Shown one piece after another: positions 1 through 8,631 of a stretch of DNA of 64,000 nt. Position 1 is the stretch's first letter; each line of letters begins with the position of its first letter. The notes beneath the pieces were generated by a model. That model was not told the origin of the DNA and made no database searches. It was given only the letters and a program-made list of their open reading frames with translations. The translations under genes and the position numbers were made by a program. Location of the stretch: the NCBI GenBank assembly GCA_020635655.1, contig JACJZI010000009.1, positions 1-64,000 on the forward strand, read 5' to 3'. Source of the stretch: Flavobacteriales bacterium. GTDB taxonomy: Bacteria; Bacteroidota; Bacteroidia; Flavobacteriales_F; PHOS-HE28.

Positions 1-1528
1 CGATCGTCCAGGCGTGACCGTTCACCGTGGCTCTCACGCCCATGCCGGGATGGCTTTCGAAATGGTCCACCTCTGGCACGGCGGCCTTCCCGTTGGTGAG
101 GTACGCCACCACCGCCTGTGCGAGCGGATGTTCGCTGCGGGCCTCGATCGCGCGGACCGCCATCCGGTCCACCACCTCCTCCAGGCCGATCATCTCGACC
201 ACCCGCGGTCGCCCTTCGGTGATCGTCCCGGTCTTGTCCAGGACGATGGCGTCCAGGTCGCGGACCTTCTCCAAGCTTTCGGCGTCCTTGATCAGGATGC
301 CCATCTCCGCCGCACGCCCAACGCCGGCCATGATCGCCGTGGGGGTGGCCAGACCCAGTGCACAGGGACAGGCAATGACCAAAACGCTCACCATCGCCAA
401 GAGACCGTGGGTCGATGCATCGGGGCCGCCCACCGACCACCAGATCAGGAAGGTGAGCAATGCCGCGACCATCACGCCGGGCACGAACACGGCGGCCACG
501 CGGTCCACCAGCCGTTGCACGGGCGCCTTGCTGCCCTGCGCCTGCCGCACGGTGCTGATGATCCGGCCCAGCAGCGTTGTCGCCCCGACCTTTTCGGCCC
601 GCATGCGGAAGCTGCCCTTCTGGTTCACGGAGCCCGCCAGCACCGCCATCCCGGCGGAACGTTCCACGGGCATCGGTTCACCGGTCAGGGCGCTCTCGTC
701 AACGAACGATGACCCATCCACCACCCGGCCATCCACGGCGATGCGCTCTCCAGGCCGGACGAGGAGCAGGTCGCCGATGGCCACATCGCCCAGGGGGACC
801 TCCTGCTGGGCACCGTCCTCCTCGACGCGCACCACGCTATCCGGTCGAAGACCCATCAGCTGACGGATCGCAGCGGAGGTACCCACCTTGGCGCGTTCCT
901 CGAGCCATTTGCCGAGCAGGATGAAAGCGATCACCACCGCGGCCGCCTCGAAATACACGTGCGCCGTGAGCCCGCGCTCCTCCAACATCTGCGGGAGAAC
1001 GGTGTTGAAGGCACTGAAGAGATAGGCCATCCCGGTGCTCAGCGCCACCAAGGTGTCCATGTTGGCCGTGCGGTGGCGGGCCTGCTTCCAGGCATTGATG
1101 AAGAAGTCGCGACCGAACACGAACACCACGGGCGTGGTCAATGCCCAGGCCACCCACCTGGCCCAGGCGGCGTGCATGAACACCATGCCGAGGATCATCA
1201 CCGGCACCGCCAGCACAAGTGCGCCGATCATGCGATCGCGCAGGCTCCGGATGCGCTGCTGCTGTTCCCTGGCCAGTGCATCATCGAGGCCATCGTCGGC
1301 CACGTCGATCACCAGGTCGTAGCCGATGCTTTGCACGGCCTTGCGCAAGACCTCCGGGGTCACCGCAGCGTCATCGAACCGGACACGCACGCTGTTCGTA
1401 GCCAGGTTCACCACCACCTCCTGCACACCCTGCTGCGCGCCAAGCATGGACTCCACGCTTTGCACGCAACTGGCGCAGGTCATGCCCTGGACCGGGAATG
1501 TGCGGACGGTCAAGCGAGCATCGGCCAC
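1..1528 (-). CDS. copA: heavy-metal (copper-type) translocating P-type ATPase, cut by left edge
   Basis: Inner-membrane pump that exports Cu(I) or a similar soft metal using ATP. The reverse strand reads an N-terminal HMA domain with MTCASC at about residues 16-21, then transmembrane segments. The membrane metal site ACPCAL is near 356-376 and the phosphorylation motif DKTGT near 230-245. These are the diagnostic motifs of the P1B family, in the right order. About 509 residues are present; the nucleotide-binding part and last membrane helices lie beyond base 1. I chose a GTG start at 1528 because homologues carry a short stretch before the HMA motif; the ATG at 1483 would start inside the metal-binding loop. 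It lies 37 bp after the stop of the upstream propeller gene on the same strand, with a -7-like box in that gap. Cu specificity is inferred from CPC and CASC. Confidence 0.93.
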   Translation of the reverse strand, partial: MADARLTVRTFPVQGMTCASCVQSVESMLGAQQGVQEVVVNLATNSVRVRFDDAAVTPEVLRKAVQSIGYDLVIDVADDGLDDALAREQQQRIRSLRDRMIGALVLAVPVMILGMVFMHAAWARWVAWALTTPVVFVFGRDFFINAWKQARHRTANMDTLVALSTGMAYLFSAFNTVLPQMLEERGLTAHVYFEAAAVVIAFILLGKWLEERAKVGTSAAIRQLMGLRPDSVVRVEEDGAQQEVPLGDVAIGDLLLVRPGERIAVDGRVVDGSSFVDESALTGEPMPVERSAGMAVLAGSVNQKGSFRMRAEKVGATTLLGRIISTVRQAQGSKAPVQRLVDRVAAVFVPGVMVAALLTFLIWWSVGGPDASTHGLLAMVSVLVIACPCALGLATPTAIMAGVGRAAEMGILIKDAESLEKVRDLDAIVLDKTGTITEGRPRVVEMIGLEEVVDRMAVRAIEARSEHPLAQAVVAYLTNGKAAVPEVDHFESHPGMGVRATVNGHAWTI

Positions 1529-1532
1529 TTTG

Positions 1533-1540
1533 CAAAGGTA
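1533..1540 (-). promoter_or_regulatory. candidate -7 element TACCTTTG for copA
   Basis: Matches the Bacteroidota sigma-A -7 consensus TAnnTTTG and ends 4 bases before the chosen GTG. Transcription would begin at or next to the start codon, so the mRNA would be leaderless or nearly so. No TTTG -33 box at normal spacing was seen; a TTG lies too far upstream. Confidence 0.4.
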
Positions 1541-1565
1541 CCGGGGCGCCTACCGATGTCGTTGG

Positions 1566-4500
1566 TCAAGGCAGTTGTTCCTGCCGGGTCGCCGTGGGGA
1601 CGGTGCCTCCGATGTTCTGGAGCACGGGATCACGATCGTTGTTCGCGCCCGCATATTTCACGAGGCCGTCCATAGTGTTATCCTCCTGATAATAACCCTG
1701 CGTCACCGCCGTGGGGACCGTGCCACCGATGCGCGTGAGGATCGGGTCGCGGTCATTGTTGGCCCCGGCGTACTTCAGGACGTCGTCCTGACGGGCGTTC
1801 CCGGTCCAGAGCACACGCACTGACGCGATGGTCTTCTGGGCCTGCGCGCCATACGTCATGGTGCCTCCGTTGGTCAGGTCGATCGCGGTCGCCGTCGTTG
1901 AGAGCGATCGCGTGCTCGCGGTCATCACCCCAAGGTGGTTGCGGTGGCGGATCGCCACATAGTAGGTGCCGGGGGATGCGTTCAATGCCACCTCCGAAGT
2001 GCCGTCCATACCGACCACGTCCCCGTCGCGTTGTACCAGGGCAGCTCTTGTCGCCAGAATGGTGGAGGGGGTCACCGCGCTTCGCAATTCCACCAGGACC
2101 CAATCCACCACTGCGTTTGGACCTGTGACATCGCGCACACCGCTCTGGACCTGTTCACCTCCACCTCCTCCGGCCTGCGTGAACCCCGCGGCGGTGAACG
2201 GCTCGGTATCGGGGATCAACCCCGCGGCCCGGAGATCGTCGCGCATCAGACCGGTGTTCTGATCGTATGCTCCTTCGAGGAATACGCGCATGGCGACCTT
2301 TGCGCCGGTGTTCACCACCTCCACGTTGTCCAGGTAGAAGCGGTTGCCGTAGTCGTTGATCGCCACGAAGCGCACCAGGACCACCTCGCCGTCGAAAGCG
2401 CTGATGTCGATATCGTGCGCCTGCCATTCCGAGCAATCCGCCGGTTCCCAGGGATTGCCCTGGTCGGGCGCAGTGGCCAGCGCCGTACCGGTTGCCGCAT
2501 AGACCACCGACCAGTTCGCCCCACAATCGTCGCTGATCTCCACGCGGAAGCCGTCGTCATACCCGGCAGCATAGCGGACATAGGCGTGATCGAAGCGCAG
2601 GCGTGTTCCAGCGGAGCCCGCCAGATCGAGCAGCGGCGTGACCAGGCGGTCCTCCTGGCCGGGGGCATTGTAGTAGTAGTGGTCCATCCGCCAGCAGGTC
2701 GTGGAGGAACAGTCAGGGCCGTTGGCCACGGTGACCGTACCCCAGGTCGTGGCATCGTCCGGGTTCTCCAGGGTCCAACCCGGCGGCACGGTGGCACCGC
2801 TCTCCACATCCTCGACAAAGGGAGTGGCCGCCGAGGAAGTGGCGAACGCAATGAACGCGGGAAAGGTCTTCGTATCCGTCCCGTTCACGTCCGTCACGGT
2901 GAGGGTGACGTCGTAGCTGCCCGGGCCGGGGTAGGTGACCTGCGGATCGCGGATCGTGCTGGTGGCCGGCGAGCCTCCGGGGAACGACCACGACCAACTG
3001 GCATTGGTGCCGTTCAGCGCGGAGTTGTCGTAGAATTGTACGGTAGGTGTCAGGCAGTCGACCTGCCGCCGGTCCGCCACGATGTTCGCCAAGGGTGAGG
3101 TGGGCGTATGGACCGGCGCCTCCCACACGCTGCGGTCGGTGCCGTTGCGGATCTTGCCCTCCTCGTATTGGATCAACAGGCGCGTGCTGAAGATCTGCGC
3201 CGGAAGACCGTTGTTGTAGAGTGTCCAGGTCGGGAGCGCATCGCTGCGGTAATAGACGCCGCGGCGCGTACCGATATAGAGGTCACCTGCGCTGCCCAGC
3301 TGATGGGCGATGTTCGTGGGCCATTCATTGTCGAGGTTCGCGTCGGTGATGTTCGTCCAGCTCGTGCCACCGTTGATGCTCTTGTAAACGACGTACCCAT
3401 TGATGTTGGGGTAGTCCCCGTACTGCGAGGTGCGCACCAACCAGATGGTCTGTGGATCGGTCCCGCTCACGGCGATATCGTAGGGCACCCAGGTGTTCCC
3501 GTTGATCGCCGCCGAAGAGGGCGTGATCTCGGTCCAGGAACCACCGCCATTGGTGGTCCGGTACACGTGCTTCGCATCCCACCATCCCGGATAGGTGCAG
3601 ACATAGATGGTCCGGGGATCGCTGAAGGCGACCTGGATCCCGGTGACCTTCTGCCCGAAATCGTGGACGGCGGTGAAGCTGGCGCCCTGGTCCGTGGTCT
3701 TCCATAGCGTGTTGCCCTCACCGATGAAGGCGGTGCTCAGGTCGTTGGGATGCCAGACGATCTCGCTGCTCTCGCCGATGATGTAACTGGCGTTCGGCAG
3801 CTTGCTCCAATCGAAGGTGCCATCGTCCACGGTGCGATCACCGCTGAGGACCTTGCCACCATAGTCGCTGACCGCCCGGCGATCGTCCTGGGGAAAGACG
3901 AAGCCGCGCTCATTGTCCCCGCCATCGGTGCTCACCCAACCGTTCTCATACACGTTGTTGTCCTTCAGCAAGGTGCCGTTGTGGTAGGTGCCGCCCAGCA
4001 TCACCTCCCCGCCGGTCCAACCGCCCTGACCGAACCCCCAGAAGTCCGTCCCGGTGATCCCGAACATCCGGTGTTGGAAGGTCGCCTCGCCATCATTGCT
4101 ATAGAAGATCCCACCGTCGCAGGCGATCCAGATATCACTCCCGTAGTAGTGCATGTCGTGGATGTCGGCGTGCACGTAGTCGACCTTGTTGCTCTCGCTC
4201 CATTTCGCGGGGCAGGTGAACGAGACGCCACCGTCCGTGCTCACCCAGCGGTTCACCCCGCACACCGTCACCTTGTTCGCATCGGCCGGATCGACGGCGA
4301 ACGCGAGGTCGTAGTAATACTGCCCGCCATCGTCGAGGCCCTGATCGCTCCAACCCATCAGGTTCATATTGGCGGCGGAAGGCGCTCCGCCCGGCTGGGG
4401 TCCGCAGCAGGTGAACCCCCAACTGGCGCCCATGTCGGTGCTCTTGTAGACCCCGTACAGGCCACTGCCGCCATTGACCACGCCGGTGCAAAGGGCGTAC

Positions 4501-5507
4501 ACCGTGTTCGGCGCGGCCGCGCTCACCGCGATCTCCGTGCGCTTCTGTTCGTCAGGGCTGACGGGGGCCGGCCAACCGGCGGTCATCTGAAAGAACGAGA
4601 TGCCGCCGTTCGTGCTGCGCCAGAACTGGGTGACATTGCCCGTCTGCTTCACCGCATAGATCACGGACGGGTTCGTGGGATGGAACTCCAGCTCCTGCCA
4701 TATGCCGCTCTCGACCTGGGTGAAGGAGGTGCCTCCATTGTCCGTGCGGTAGAGCCCCTGGCTGCTGCACACGAAGACCTGCTGGCTGTTCGTCGGGTGC
4801 ATCACGATGTCTCGGATGCTATGGTCGAGCGCCTGGAAGGCCGCATCCCCGATGGTGTTCCACGTGGCCCCGCCGTTGGTGGTCTTGTAGAGATGGCCCT
4901 CGGCCCCGAAGTAGACGATGTTCGCGTTGGCATGATCGATCTCCAGGCTGAGCACCGTTCCCAGGATCATGTCCTTCGTCAGGTTGGTCCAGTTCAGGCC
5001 CTTGTCGGTGCTCTTCCATACCCCGGCGTTGGCCGTTCCGGCGTAGACGATGTCGGTATTGGTCAGGGCCTGCTCCACGGTATAGACATGCGCTGCTCCA
5101 CAGGCGTAGCTCTTGCTGGCCGCACCATGGTCCCAATCGAAGGGGCCGATCGGTGTCCAGACCCCGCCACCGCGCTGTCCGGCGGCCTGGGCGCGCATTT
5201 CCAGATAGTGCCGCTGGTCCTCGGGATAGGCCGACCGCTGCTCCGGGTCCCTGGGCACGCGCTCATGGACGATCCCCCGCAACCAACGCCAATAGTACTG
5301 GGTGTTGTTGTTCTTCACGAAAGGATGCGATGCATAATACCTGTTGTAGGCATCCTCCACCGCACCGGGATCGGGATCCGGGGCATACATCAGGCGCACC
5401 CATTCCGGTTGCTCGTCCAGGCGGGACAGATAGCGCTGCTCATACTGGGACCGCACCAGGGAGTTGCAACACAACAGGATGAACATGAGGATGGCACGAC
5501 GTTCCAT
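1566..5507 (-). CDS. secreted sialidase/VPS10-type beta-propeller protein with PKD and jelly-roll domains
   Basis: A 1313-residue exported protein. Starting at 5507 gives a clean signal peptide (MERRAILMFILLCC, cleaved near SQ); an ATG at 5522 is possible. Residues about 110-780 carry repeated blades with motifs such as GVWKSTDKGLNW and LYKTTNGGATW, typical of VPS10/exo-alpha-sialidase-like (BNR) propellers. A PKD domain follows at about 810-886 (WSWSFPGG, YDVTLTV). Next is a choice-of-anchor/MAM-like jelly roll at about 892-1062, then a conserved C-terminal module ending in a duplicated KYAGANNDRDP unit instead of a usual T9SS type A tail. The domains point to binding or surface display. No catalytic activity can be assigned, since BNR-like blades here do not prove sialidase activity. 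Confidence 0.85.
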   Translation of the reverse strand: MERRAILMFILLCCNSLVRSQYEQRYLSRLDEQPEWVRLMYAPDPDPGAVEDAYNRYYASHPFVKNNNTQYYWRWLRGIVHERVPRDPEQRSAYPEDQRHYLEMRAQAAGQRGGGVWTPIGPFDWDHGAASKSYACGAAHVYTVEQALTNTDIVYAGTANAGVWKSTDKGLNWTNLTKDMILGTVLSLEIDHANANIVYFGAEGHLYKTTNGGATWNTIGDAAFQALDHSIRDIVMHPTNSQQVFVCSSQGLYRTDNGGTSFTQVESGIWQELEFHPTNPSVIYAVKQTGNVTQFWRSTNGGISFFQMTAGWPAPVSPDEQKRTEIAVSAAAPNTVYALCTGVVNGGSGLYGVYKSTDMGASWGFTCCGPQPGGAPSAANMNLMGWSDQGLDDGGQYYYDLAFAVDPADANKVTVCGVNRWVSTDGGVSFTCPAKWSESNKVDYVHADIHDMHYYGSDIWIACDGGIFYSNDGEATFQHRMFGITGTDFWGFGQGGWTGGEVMLGGTYHNGTLLKDNNVYENGWVSTDGGDNERGFVFPQDDRRAVSDYGGKVLSGDRTVDDGTFDWSKLPNASYIIGESSEIVWHPNDLSTAFIGEGNTLWKTTDQGASFTAVHDFGQKVTGIQVAFSDPRTIYVCTYPGWWDAKHVYRTTNGGGSWTEITPSSAAINGNTWVPYDIAVSGTDPQTIWLVRTSQYGDYPNINGYVVYKSINGGTSWTNITDANLDNEWPTNIAHQLGSAGDLYIGTRRGVYYRSDALPTWTLYNNGLPAQIFSTRLLIQYEEGKIRNGTDRSVWEAPVHTPTSPLANIVADRRQVDCLTPTVQFYDNSALNGTNASWSWSFPGGSPATSTIRDPQVTYPGPGSYDVTLTVTDVNGTDTKTFPAFIAFATSSAATPFVEDVESGATVPPGWTLENPDDATTWGTVTVANGPDCSSTTCWRMDHYYYNAPGQEDRLVTPLLDLAGSAGTRLRFDHAYVRYAAGYDDGFRVEISDDCGANWSVVYAATGTALATAPDQGNPWEPADCSEWQAHDIDISAFDGEVVLVRFVAINDYGNRFYLDNVEVVNTGAKVAMRVFLEGAYDQNTGLMRDDLRAAGLIPDTEPFTAAGFTQAGGGGGEQVQSGVRDVTGPNAVVDWVLVELRSAVTPSTILATRAALVQRDGDVVGMDGTSEVALNASPGTYYVAIRHRNHLGVMTASTRSLSTTATAIDLTNGGTMTYGAQAQKTIASVRVLWTGNARQDDVLKYAGANNDRDPILTRIGGTVPTAVTQGYYQEDNTMDGLVKYAGANNDRDPVLQNIGGTVPTATRQEQLP
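1590..1775 (-). repeat. tandem duplicated C-terminal module (KYAGANNDRDP...IGGTVPTA, two copies)
   Basis: Two 23-residue units at the end of the propeller protein, 39 residues apart, share KYAGANNDRDP, a conserved Leu and IGGTVPTA. Each is preceded by a D/N/G-rich stretch (the second reads DNTMDG). The pattern resembles paired dockerin-like calcium loops, but the loops do not match dockerin exactly. Confidence 0.7.
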
Positions 5508-5597
5508 GGTACTGCGTTCCATAGGTGCAAGATGGGGATCTCACGGCTTTCCGCGGGTGCGTGATCGCGCCACGGATCGGAAAGCCGAAGAGCGCTG

Positions 5598-5894
5598 TCA
5601 GCCCTTGTCCACCACCTTGGGCACCTTGAAGTAATCGCTGTCCTTCACAGGGGCGTTCCTCAGGGCGTCCTCATGCGTGATGGTGCGTTCCGCGACATCC
5701 TCCCGCAGGACGTTCACCTCATCGGTCATGAAGATCAGCGGCTCGACGCCCGTGGTGTCCACCTCGTTGAGCTTCTCCACGAAATCGAGCACCCGCTGCA
5801 TGTCCTTGAGCAGCTCGGCACGTCGCGCGGGATCACTGACATCGAGTCGGGCGAGCTCGGCAATGCGGTCGAGCGTGGTTTCGTCAAGCTTCAT
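5598..5894 (-). CDS. gatC: aspartyl/glutamyl-tRNA amidotransferase subunit C
   Basis: Small 98-residue subunit of the GatCAB complex, which converts Glu-tRNA(Gln) or Asp-tRNA(Asn) to the amide form in the cytosol. GatC wraps and stabilises GatA and GatB. The family pattern is clear: an N-terminal helix with ELARLDV, a middle QRVLDFVEKLNEVDTTGV segment and the C-terminal tail DYFKVPKV. Length is normal for GatC. I prefer the second in-frame ATG (MKLDE); starting at 5900 adds two residues. The start overlaps the end of plsC by 11 bp, so the two are probably co-transcribed. gatA and gatB are not in the window. Confidence 0.95.
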   Translation of the reverse strand: MKLDETTLDRIAELARLDVSDPARRAELLKDMQRVLDFVEKLNEVDTTGVEPLIFMTDEVNVLREDVAERTITHEDALRNAPVKDSDYFKVPKVVDKG

Positions 5895-6690
5895 CGGCAA
5901 GGAGAGGGCCTTGGATCACCTCAAAGGCCCGGCGGCGCAAATCTACCAGATCGGACTCCGAAAGTCCTGCCGTTGGAAGCGGCGGGTGAACGATCGCACG
6001 ACTGATCCCCGGATGACCCCGGCTCAGCAGGTCCTCGGGATCACCGAACAACCGCCAATGGTTGGTGAATGTGACGGGGACGATGGGCACCTGTTTCTCG
6101 ATCGCCAAACGGAAGGCACCGTCCTTGAAGGGCTTCATTCGCGGCACATCATAGGGTATGGTGCCCTCCGGGAACATGATGATGCTGGCACCGGCATCGA
6201 GCGCGGCGGCGGCCCGTCGGAAGGCCTTCGCCGAACCCACGCGGCTCGTCCGGTCCACGGCGATGTCCATGTCCTTGAAGAACATCCGGAAAAGGGGCCA
6301 TCGCTTCAGTTCGTACTTGCCCATCATCAGGAAATAGTCCGGCACCAGATTGAACATCTGGACGATGTCGATGTAGCTGCTGTGGTTGCTGATCACGATG
6401 TAGGGCGGCGCGGGCAGTGGCGCGCGGAAACGGACGCGCTGCGGGAACAGACCGCCCCACTGAAGGACCTGTCCCCAGACGCGTTTCAAACGGAACGCCT
6501 TCCGGAAATGCCTTGGGTGACGCAGCCACAACTTGAAAAGCGGATAAAGGAAGGCGAGCGACACCCAGAAGATCAGCGCGAACCAGAGCTTGTAGGCAAA
6601 TCGAAGCGGCGCGAAGAGCCACATCAGCAGGATGCTCCGCCCGTCGTCCTGGCGCACGCGGCGCCCTAGTCCTGTGGTACGATCGTCCAT
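5884..6690 (-). CDS. plsC: 1-acyl-sn-glycerol-3-phosphate acyltransferase (PlsC family)
   Basis: Membrane-associated acyltransferase that adds the second acyl chain in phosphatidate synthesis. Residues about 20-55 form a hydrophobic N-terminal anchor. The acyltransferase motif I is NHSSYID (H-x4-D) near residue 105, and motif III is FPEGT near 180, with a downstream VPIVPVTF segment as in the family. The start is set at the ATG giving MDDRTTG (268 residues); an upstream ATG would run across the promoter. It is divergent from trpS and overlaps gatC at its 3' end. Acyl donor and exact substrate cannot be told from sequence. Confidence 0.88.
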   Translation of the reverse strand: MDDRTTGLGRRVRQDDGRSILLMWLFAPLRFAYKLWFALIFWVSLAFLYPLFKLWLRHPRHFRKAFRLKRVWGQVLQWGGLFPQRVRFRAPLPAPPYIVISNHSSYIDIVQMFNLVPDYFLMMGKYELKRWPLFRMFFKDMDIAVDRTSRVGSAKAFRRAAAALDAGASIIMFPEGTIPYDVPRMKPFKDGAFRLAIEKQVPIVPVTFTNHWRLFGDPEDLLSRGHPGISRAIVHPPLPTAGLSESDLVDLRRRAFEVIQGPLLADEA

Positions 6691-6749
6691 GTTCCTGCAG
6701 GGGGAAGCCGCAAAACTAGGCGCCCTATCTTCGCCGCGCACCGCACCCG
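6691..6749. promoter_or_regulatory. divergent promoter region between plsC and trpS
   Basis: The minus strand carries TAGTTTTG (6718-6711), a full match to TAnnTTTG, 20 bp before the plsC ATG. The plus strand carries TATCTTCG (6726-6733), a one-mismatch version, 16 bp before the trpS ATG. The two boxes lie back to back within 59 bp. Confidence 0.5.
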
Positions 6750-7727
6750 ATGGCCCGCGTCCTTACCGGCATCCAGAGCACCGGCATCCCCCACCTGGGC
6801 AATGTGCTGGGCGCCATCCGGCCCGCGATCGCAGCCTCACGCGCCTCGGAGAACGACAGCTTCCTCTTCATCGCCGACCTGCACTCCCTCACGCAGATCA
6901 AGGATGCCGCCGTGTTGCGCGAACATACCTACGGCGTGGCCGCGGCCTGGCTGGCGTGCGGACTGGATGTGCAAAGGACCGTGTTCTACCGCCAGAGCGA
7001 CGTACCCGAGGTGACCGAGCTCGCCTGGTACCTCAGCTGCTTCTTCCCCTACGCGCGCCTGACCCTGGCCCACAGCTTCAAGGACAAGGCCGACCGGCTC
7101 GATGATGTGAACGGCGGCCTGTTCATGTACCCGATGCTCATGGCGGCGGACATCCTGCTGTATGATGCCAACGTGGTGCCCGTGGGCAAGGACCAGAAGC
7201 AGCACATCGAGTTCACCCGCGATGTCGCCGAACGGTTCAACCATCTCATGGGCGATACGTTCGTGGTCCCCGATGCCCGCATCGACGAGCAGGTCATGAT
7301 CGTGCCGGGGACGGACGGCCAGAAGATGAGCAAGAGCCGGAACAACCTGATCCGCCTTTTCGCTTCCGAGAAGGAACTGAAGCAGGAGGTGATGGGGATC
7401 GTAACGGACAGCGCGCCCCTGGAAGCCCCGAAGGACCCCGACACGAACAATGTGTACAAGCTGTTCCGCCTGGTGGCGCCGACAGATGCGGCGGCCGACA
7501 TGGCAGACAAGCTACGCGCCGGCGGCTACGGCTATGGCCACGCCAAAAAGGAGTTGCTCGCCGCCTTGCTCGATGGCTTCCGCGCCGAACGGGAGACCTT
7601 CGATCGCTTGATGGCCGATCGTGGGGAACTGGACCGTCAACTGGGCATCGGCGCGGACCGTGCCCGCACCGTGGCGCAGGCCACCCTCACCCGCACGCGC
7701 CTGGCCGCGGGGTATGGCATCCGGTGA
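6750..7727 (+). CDS. trpS: tryptophan--tRNA ligase
   Basis: Cytosolic class I aminoacyl-tRNA synthetase that charges tRNA(Trp). The 325-residue length is standard for bacterial TrpRS. The HIGH-type signature appears as HLGN (about residues 15-18, after GIQSTGIP). The KMSKS loop is present as GQKMSKSRNN near 190-199. Further family blocks are VPVGKDQKQHIE and DTNNVYKLF. It begins at the first ATG after a -7-like box and stands alone, with a DUF5679 gene convergent at its 3' end. Confidence 0.97.
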   Translation: MARVLTGIQSTGIPHLGNVLGAIRPAIAASRASENDSFLFIADLHSLTQIKDAAVLREHTYGVAAAWLACGLDVQRTVFYRQSDVPEVTELAWYLSCFFPYARLTLAHSFKDKADRLDDVNGGLFMYPMLMAADILLYDANVVPVGKDQKQHIEFTRDVAERFNHLMGDTFVVPDARIDEQVMIVPGTDGQKMSKSRNNLIRLFASEKELKQEVMGIVTDSAPLEAPKDPDTNNVYKLFRLVAPTDAAADMADKLRAGGYGYGHAKKELLAALLDGFRAERETFDRLMADRGELDRQLGIGADRARTVAQATLTRTRLAAGYGIR

Positions 7728-7739
7728 TCGGTCCCTTGC

Positions 7740-7886
7740 CTACTTGCCGAGGATCTTGAACATGCCCGTGCCGCAGACCGGGCAGGTGCCCTTCATCGCC
7801 TTGCGGCCATTGGCCATTTCGACCTGCTTCGGGTCCTTCATGTCACGCTTGGCCTTGCACTTCACGCAATATGCTTCTACAGCCAT
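7740..7886 (-). CDS. DUF5679 zinc-ribbon-like small protein
   Basis: A 48-residue protein starting MAVEAYCVKCK, with two CxxC knuckles (CVKC near residue 7, CPVC near 36) that would form a zinc ribbon, and many Lys residues. This matches DUF5679 small proteins found widely in Bacteroidota. The longer frame to 7949 was rejected because homologues begin at MAVEAYC and a TACCTTG box lies upstream of this start. Function unknown; a nucleic-acid-binding role is a guess from the fold. Confidence 0.8.
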   Translation of the reverse strand: MAVEAYCVKCKAKRDMKDPKQVEMANGRKAMKGTCPVCGTGMFKILGK

Positions 7887-7952
7887 GACCTTGTGGTTTT
7901 GAGGGTTTCGGAGAGACAAGGTACGTTCGGCGCCATTCCCTTCTCCCATGCG

Positions 7953-8573
7953 ATGAGGAGTTTATCAACCACGATGCTTGGGATTATCTTGGTGGAACGG
8001 CCCACCTCCCGACCTCCCTTGTCATTGTTGCTCTGTTCCTTTCGCCCCCGATCCGGGCCCAGGTCCTGGTCGACGGCCTCCAATACCCCGGCGTCGGCGG
8101 GCACTCCTCGGGTATCGGGGACCTTTTCCCCGATGGCAATGCGGTATGGTACACGATGTACTACCCGGACTTCAACACCGACCCTTGCACTTATGCCTAC
8201 CTGTGGGTGCCCGGGGACACCGTGGCGAACGATACCGTGCCCCTGCATGGGGAGCAACCCTACGGGATCGCGGTCAAGGGCGATACGCTCTTCCATGTGA
8301 CCGACAACCTGAACGGCGACCACCTCGCCGCCGACATCCACACGGCCCGATCCCGCCGATGACCGGCTCACCATCGAACTGCCCACCGCATCCGGCAAGG
8401 CGACCTGGACGGTCGCGCTGCCCGACGCGACCGGAAGGAACATCTGGAACAGGAACATCCAGGGATCCCGGATCGACGTGGATACGACGGATCGGCCGCA
8501 AGGGGCCTTTCTAATGCGGGCGGTCAGCAATGACCGGACGATCGCGACCGGCCGACTCATGGTCATGCATTGA
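7953..8573 (+). pseudogene. decayed T9SS cargo gene (propeller-like fragment plus sorting domain)
   Basis: Three reading-frame pieces together look like one secreted protein. A start at 7953 (MRSLSTTMLG) runs in one frame. A second frame then shows the end of a signal peptide (VALFLSPPIRAQ) and a propeller-like stretch with PYGIAVKGDTLFHVTDN, stopping at 8362. From 8346 the first frame resumes with PDPADDRLTIELP, then TGRNIWN and a terminal TGRLMVMH, which is a T9SS type A C-terminal domain. No start codon exists for the second frame, and the piece between propeller and tail is far too short. At least two frame changes and an internal deletion are implied, unless assembly errors account for them. 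Confidence 0.65.
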
Positions 8574-8631
8574 AGGCGCATCCCATCTGAAAATCCTTGC
8601 CATCCTTTCCATGAGGCCTGAAATTCGTGGT

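Noticed and set aside
3750..5564. 604-codon plus-strand frame opposite the propeller protein
   Set aside because: Shadow of a real reading frame; repeated blade motifs mirror the minus strand.
5543..5586. Inverted repeat CGGCTTTCC / GGAAAGCCG between the propeller gene and gatC
   Set aside because: The loop is long and no T run follows, so it is too weak to call a terminator.
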